Origin: Candidatus Handelsmanbacteria bacterium
GTDB taxonomy: Bacteria; Latescibacterota; UBA2968; UBA8231
Direction: 5' to 3'
Assembly (NCBI GenBank): GCA_016867395.1
Contig: VGJS01000035.1
Coordinates: 1 to 45,312, forward strand
Length of the DNA stretch: 45,312 nt
Under the pieces are notes generated by a model. That model worked only from the letters and a program-made list of their open reading frames with translations. It was not told the DNA's origin and searched no databases. Shown piece by piece: positions 41,763 through 45,312 of the stretch; position 1 is the first letter of the stretch; the number at the start of each line of letters is the position of its first letter. A program made the position numbers and the translations under genes.

Positions 41763-43205
41763 TTAGGGGGGGGCACCGGGCAATGCCGCGGCCTGGGGGG
41801 CGATGGCAAGGATGAAGTCCCGGGCCGTGCGCCCGCCTACCAGGTCGTGGTTGTGGCGCAAGCGCCAGACATTGAAGGCGGCCAGCAACTCGGCCTCCGG
41901 GGCGTGTACTCCCGCCCGCCGGGCGTAGGCCAGCACCAGGCGCTCGTACTCGCTCTTGCGGGGCAGGTCCATAAACACCTTGAGGGCGAAGCGGTCGTCC
42001 AGGGCCCGCTGCTCGTCGAGCCTTTCGGCCTGCTGCGGGTCGTAAGGGGCAGGGCGCTTCCCCTGGTTGAGCAGGTTGGGGAGGTCCCCGTCCATCTGGA
42101 GCCGGCCCAGTCCCGCGGGCCTTTCCCCCTCGCGATCGATGAGGTCCTTGAAATTGGAGGTAGCGTAGAAGACCAAGTTGCGGGGGACTAGGGCGAGACG
42201 GCCATCCAGGGCGCTGGCCAGCAGGCGGAAATCGGCCTCCCGGCGGTTCAGGGCGATGTTGTCGAGCACCCCGATGAAAAACTCGGGCCGGTCCCGGACC
42301 AATACGTACAGCTCATCCAATTCACCGTAGTGCCGGGAGGGGATCTCGATCCCGCGCAGGCCCTGGAGATAGTACTGGCTGATCAGCCCCCGGATCAGGG
42401 AGGATTTGCCGCAGCCACGCGGCCCCCAGATTAGCACGTGGTGGGCCCGGTGGCCGGCCAGCAGGTTAAGGGTGTTCTGCCGCACCACCCCCACCCGCTC
42501 CTCATTGCCCTCCAGCCAGTCGAGGGGGAAGCCGGCGAAATCGGCGATGGGCTCCAGCCGAAGCTGGCCGCCTACCCCGTGGAGGCGGAAAGCCGGCGCC
42601 CCGGCAAAGCCCCCAAGGCCGTGGGTGTGCACGTGTGCGGCCAGGACCTCGGCCAGACTAGCCCAATCCCCGGAGGCGGCGAAGCGCTCCTTTAGGAACT
42701 GGCGCTCCCTGGTCAGCCCCTGCCAGGGCCATTCTGCTGGAGCGGGGGACGATACCCGCGCCGGGGACGAGTTCAGCCCGCCCAGCGCTGCCGCCAGGCC
42801 CGCCAGATCGGCCTGGGCCACCCGCTGCAACTGCCGCAGGTCGTGGCGGGCCATCTCCACTAGGTCCGAATGGAGTTGGCCGAAGGGGCAGCGCTGCGCC
42901 TGGCGCAGAAAGAGGTGGTCATCGGCCAGCAGGGCATCGAGGAGCAGCGACACCAGGTCCACACCGCCAGCCCCGGCGCCCAGGGAGAGCAATTGCAGTT
43001 CCTGCCAGGCGCGCAGGGCCCGCTGGCGGGTGCCCGGCGGGGCTTCCTTGCCGCACAGCAGCGCCAACTCCACCAGCAGGGCGTGAAGGGACCGGCCGAC
43101 CCGACTGGCGGCTACCCCGCAGGCGGGAGACAGCCCCGCCAGGGCGGCCAGGCATTCCTGCAGGCGGGGGCGGGCGGCCTCTAATTTAGGCCCAGCTCCA
43201 CTCAT
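41763..43205 (-). CDS. DUF815-like AAA+ ATPase
   Basis: 480 aa. The N-terminal half is helical and variable. The C-terminal half is an ATPase: HHVLIWGPRGCGKSSLIRGL (Walker A), FIGVLDNIALNRREADFRLL (Walker B region), LVFYATSNFKDL (sensor 1), and ALDDRFALKVFMDLPRKSEY with the Arg finger. This order is that of the DUF815 family, whose cell role is unknown. ATG 43205 lies inside the end of cysS (20-base overlap) behind GGAGGG. It is followed by the J-like coiled-coil gene, a candidate partner. Confidence 0.82.
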   Translation of the reverse strand: MSGAGPKLEAARPRLQECLAALAGLSPACGVAASRVGRSLHALLVELALLCGKEAPPGTRQRALRAWQELQLLSLGAGAGGVDLVSLLLDALLADDHLFLRQAQRCPFGQLHSDLVEMARHDLRQLQRVAQADLAGLAAALGGLNSSPARVSSPAPAEWPWQGLTRERQFLKERFAASGDWASLAEVLAAHVHTHGLGGFAGAPAFRLHGVGGQLRLEPIADFAGFPLDWLEGNEERVGVVRQNTLNLLAGHRAHHVLIWGPRGCGKSSLIRGLISQYYLQGLRGIEIPSRHYGELDELYVLVRDRPEFFIGVLDNIALNRREADFRLLASALDGRLALVPRNLVFYATSNFKDLIDREGERPAGLGRLQMDGDLPNLLNQGKRPAPYDPQQAERLDEQRALDDRFALKVFMDLPRKSEYERLVLAYARRAGVHAPEAELLAAFNVWRLRHNHDLVGGRTARDFILAIAPQAAALPGAPP

Positions 43206-44595
43206 AGCCCTCCTTGGTGTCCTTAACCACCACCCCGGCCCCGGCCAACTGGTCGCGCAGCTCGTCCGAGCGTTTCCAGTCCCTGGCCTGTCGGGCCTCC
43301 TGTCGCTGGCGCAGAAGAAGTGCCAGTTCCGGGGGCAGTTCCGCGGGCCTGGCGACCTCTTCCACGACCTCGTAGAAAATTCCCAGGACCTGGTCCACCC
43401 TTTCGAGGCATTCGAGCACCGCCCCGGCGCCCTCCCGCCCGAGGTGTCCCTGGTTGAGGGCCCTTTCGGTCTGGTTTACCAGTCCGAAGACCGCGGCGAT
43501 GGCCCGAGGGGTGTTCAGGTCGTCGTCCATGTGGGCGCAAAACTCGGCCAGCGCGGCTGCGGCCAGGGCCTTCCAGAGCCCGGCCTCCCCTTCCCCATGG
43601 GCCTGCTGCAGGCGCTGGCGCAACTGGGTGAGCCGGCGCAGGGCCGCCTTGCTGCTCTCCAGGGCTTCGAGGGTAAAGTTGAGCACCGTGCGGTGGTGCG
43701 AGGTGACCACCAGGTAGCGGTAGGCGCGGATATCCTCCGCGGTTTTGCCTATATCCTTGAGCCGATAAAAATTGCCTTGGCTCTTAGACATCTTTTCGGC
43801 GTTGATGTTGACGAACTCGTTATGGACCCAGTAGCGGACAAAGGGTTTGCCCGTAGCCCCTTCGCTCTGGGCAATCTCGTTCTGGTGGTGGGGGAAGATC
43901 AGGTCCACCCCGCCGGTGTGGATGTCGAAGCTCTCGCCCAGGTACTTCATCGACATACACGAACACTCCAGGTGCCAGCCGGGCCGCCCTTTGCCAAAAG
44001 GTGCCGCCCAGCCAACCTCGCCGTCGCTTTCGACCCACGCCTTCCACAGGGCGAAATCCCGCACGTCGTCCTTGCCGTATTCGTCGCGGTCCACGCTGAT
44101 CCCTTCCTTCATGCCTGAAGGGTCTAAACGGGCGAAACGGCCATAGGCGGGAAAGCGGGAGATCGAGTAGTAGACCGAGCCCTCCCGCTGATAGGCCAGC
44201 CCCTGCTCCAGCAACCGGCCGATCAACGCCACCATCTCGGGGATATGGGCCGTCGCTCGGGGATACACGTCGGCGGGGAGGATGTTGAGCAGGTGCAGGT
44301 CCTGAAAGAAGATCTGGGAGTAGTGCTCTGTGAACTCCCCCAGGCTCTTGCCCCCGGCGCCGATGCGGCGCAGGATCTTGTCGTCGATGTCGGTGATGTT
44401 CATCACATGGACGACCTCGAAACCAGAGAAGCGCAGGTAGCGCTTGATCAAGTCGGCCAGCAGAAAGGCGCGGAAGTTCCCGATATGGGCGTAATCGTGT
44501 ACCGTAGGGCCGCAACTGTAGATGCGGACCCGGCCCAGCTCCAGCGGGGAAAACTCCTCCTTCTCCCTTGAGGCGGTGTTGTATAATCTCAGCAT
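43186..44595 (-). CDS. cysS: Cysteinyl-tRNA synthetase
   Basis: 469 aa, class Ia synthetase that charges tRNA-Cys. Zinc ligands are Cys in IYSCGPTVHDY, Cys in WHLECSCMS, and His/Glu in IFPHHQNEIAQSE. The HIGN signature (YAHIGNFRAFLLAD) and KMSKS (NAEKMSKSQGNF) are intact, and the DALR-type end is present. ATG 44595. It follows a terminator that closes the tRNA-Arg unit and overlaps the DUF815-like gene at its end, so the ATPase is translated with it. Confidence 0.96.
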   Translation of the reverse strand: MLRLYNTASREKEEFSPLELGRVRIYSCGPTVHDYAHIGNFRAFLLADLIKRYLRFSGFEVVHVMNITDIDDKILRRIGAGGKSLGEFTEHYSQIFFQDLHLLNILPADVYPRATAHIPEMVALIGRLLEQGLAYQREGSVYYSISRFPAYGRFARLDPSGMKEGISVDRDEYGKDDVRDFALWKAWVESDGEVGWAAPFGKGRPGWHLECSCMSMKYLGESFDIHTGGVDLIFPHHQNEIAQSEGATGKPFVRYWVHNEFVNINAEKMSKSQGNFYRLKDIGKTAEDIRAYRYLVVTSHHRTVLNFTLEALESSKAALRRLTQLRQRLQQAHGEGEAGLWKALAAAALAEFCAHMDDDLNTPRAIAAVFGLVNQTERALNQGHLGREGAGAVLECLERVDQVLGIFYEVVEEVARPAELPPELALLLRQRQEARQARDWKRSDELRDQLAGAGVVVKDTKEGYEWSWA

Positions 44596-44612
44596 CGGAC
44601 TGGTTCTCGTAT

Positions 44613-44647
44613 AAAAAAAGCCGCCGGCCCTGGGGGCCAGGGGCGAC
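44613..44647 (-). terminator. Intrinsic terminator between tRNA-Arg and cysS
   Basis: On the minus strand GTCGCC plus CCTGG pairs with CCAGG and GGCGGC (one small bulge), followed by TTTTTTT. It ends 18 bases before the cysS start codon. Confidence 0.65.
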
Positions 44648-44691
44648 GGTCTGGTTTTCCTGCCCCGCGGCAGGGGTGGGGGCGGAGGCGG

Positions 44692-44766
44692 TGCCCTCGG
44701 CGCGACTCGAACGCGCGACCCACAGATTAGGAATCTGTTGCTCTATCCTGACTGAGCTACGAGGGC
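44692..44766 (-). tRNA. tRNA-Arg (anticodon CCU)
   Basis: Acceptor GCCCTCG pairs with CGAGGGC, the D-arm is GCTCAGTCAGGATAGAGC, and anticodon stem ACAGA/TCTGT encloses TTCCTAA with anticodon CCT (reads AGG). The T-arm is GCGCGTTCGAGTCGCGC. Discriminator A; CCA is not encoded (the following bases are CCG), unlike the tRNA-Leu in this window. Confidence 0.95.
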
Positions 44767-44899
44767 GTCCTCCCGGGCCGCGGCGCGGGGTCGGGCCAAT
44801 GCGACATAATTTGGTAATGATAGGGAACTTCCCCGCGGCAGTCAAGCAGAGGAGGAGGCCAAAATTCCGCCCGTTCAGTGAATTTGATTCCGGGCAATC

Positions 44900-45312
44900 C
44901 GAGCTATCTTCAAAGGTTGTGGATGGCAGGGGACAAAAAAAGATTGCATCCTGAGTATGGCCACCATCACTCACCGCCCTTTGGCGAGGGCGAAAGGATA
45001 CGCTCATGGAAGAATATTCGGCAGCCCAAGTGCAGCAGCTAACCCAGGCGGTCCTGCACTCCCGCCTGGAAAAGCTGCTGCGGGAAAGTGCCCGCAAGAT
45101 GCTCCAGGCGGCCCTGGAAATGGAAGTGGACGAATATATCGAATGCAGCCGCGAGGCGTCCGCGGCGCTGGGCCGGCAGGCGGTAGTGCGCAACGGCCGC
45201 ATCCCCAGCGGGAGTTGGTCAGCCGGATCGGCAAGCTGATCATTAGCCAACCGCGGGGGCATGATCGGCGGGAAGGGCACCCCTTCACCAGTGCCATTCT
45301 GCCGCCATATCT
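44900..45312 (+). mobile_element. Right IS256-like element end
   Basis: From 44900 (CGAGCTAT) to 45008 this is an inverted copy of bases 20-128, identical over the 61 bases next to the transposase start. The transposase gene follows and runs off the window. Together with the left end it forms an outward-facing inverted pair 45 kb apart. The exact IS boundary is not seen; 44767-44899 contains no recognisable gene. Confidence 0.75.
45006..45312 (+). pseudogene. IS256-family (Mutator-type) transposase, frameshifted and cut by the window edge
   Basis: ATG 45006 opens MEEYSAAQVQQLTQAVL, LLRESARKMLQAALEMEVDE and YIECSREASAALGRQAVVRNG, the N-terminal region of IS256-type DDE transposases. After VVRNG, near 45196-45200, the open frame turns to unrelated sequence and stops at 45239. 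The correct continuation is in the next frame (HPQRELVSRIGKLIISQPRG, then EGHPFTSAILPPY). One base has thus been gained or lost. The catalytic DDE residues lie beyond the window. Confidence 0.85.

Noticed and set aside
43820..45280. Long minus-strand open frame spanning tRNA-Arg and the IS leader
   Set aside because: It crosses a tRNA, a terminator and cysS in another frame; the composition is that of a GC-rich shadow frame.
1..45312. A 45-kb composite transposon
   Set aside because: The cargo is largely housekeeping (dxr, rpoD, cysS, smpB, rnr, folE, tRNAs), base composition looks uniform, and no target duplication can be seen. An assembly break at a repeat is simpler.
1..45312. CRISPR array or other short tandem repeats
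   Set aside because: No regularly spaced repeats were seen, and no cas-like gene is present.

Overview
The window is about 45 kb of GC-rich bacterial DNA, most likely one contig from an uncultured bacterium. Its relatives probably lie in the FCB/Latescibacterota neighbourhood. The clues are a short RpoD-type sigma factor (286 aa), lipoproteins with an Asn-Pro-Leu-Asp-Pro tract just after the lipid-accepting Cys, a SUMF1-domain lipoprotein, and several small-molecule catabolic genes (sugar-phosphate isomerase/epimerase-like, ThuA, M20, enolase superfamily). This placement is an inference.

Both ends lie in copies of one IS256-like element in inverted, outward-facing orientation. The left copy contributes only its leader and about seven transposase codons. 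The right copy contributes the leader and about 100 codons with a frameshift. The contig was therefore probably cut at this repeat.

1-14 kb: an SDR gene on + faces a long tight minus-strand series. In transcription order it is an unknown 103-aa protein, an IscU-like scaffold, superoxide dismutase, peroxiredoxin, (hairpin), folE, a lysine 2,3-aminomutase-family enzyme, rny, dxr, a small membrane protein, a QueD-like enzyme, a small HTH protein, a large lipoprotein, a fadN-like fusion and a 4-HPA-hydroxylase/4-hydroxybutyryl-CoA-dehydratase-family protein.

14.2-18.6 kb: the most unusual region. It is a phage-shock-like locus on the minus strand: pspA, a two-TM/winged-helix protein, two tandem small membrane/coiled-coil proteins, a 55-aa two-TM protein, a TPR-histidine kinase and an NtrC-type sigma-54 response regulator. 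A consensus-perfect sigma-54 promoter sits in front of pspA. Most genes of this locus are broken by amber codons and frameshifts.

18.9-30.3 kb: a SUMF1 lipoprotein, an aldehyde dehydrogenase, a five-gene minus-strand operon (NAD-epimerase, ThuA, M20 amidohydrolase, TIM-barrel isomerase, D-amino-acid aminotransferase), a polytopic membrane protein with one amber codon, an isochorismatase-family hydrolase and an enolase-superfamily protein.

30.3-45 kb: information processing: rnr, a HisN-like phosphatase, an isomerase-like protein, a DUF2225-degenerate-GGDEF fusion, a 52-aa protein, rpoD, a twice-frameshifted rph, a DnaC/DnaI-like loader, smpB, tRNA-Leu(CAG), a glyoxalase-family protein, a MerR-like regulator with its ribosome binding site inside a perfect palindrome, a J-like coiled-coil protein, a DUF815-type ATPase, cysS and tRNA-Arg(CCU). 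Several intrinsic terminators and promoters can be read directly.

The lesions outside the psp-like locus (rph, the amber codon at 27982, the transposase) leave open whether all lesions are biological or some are consensus errors.
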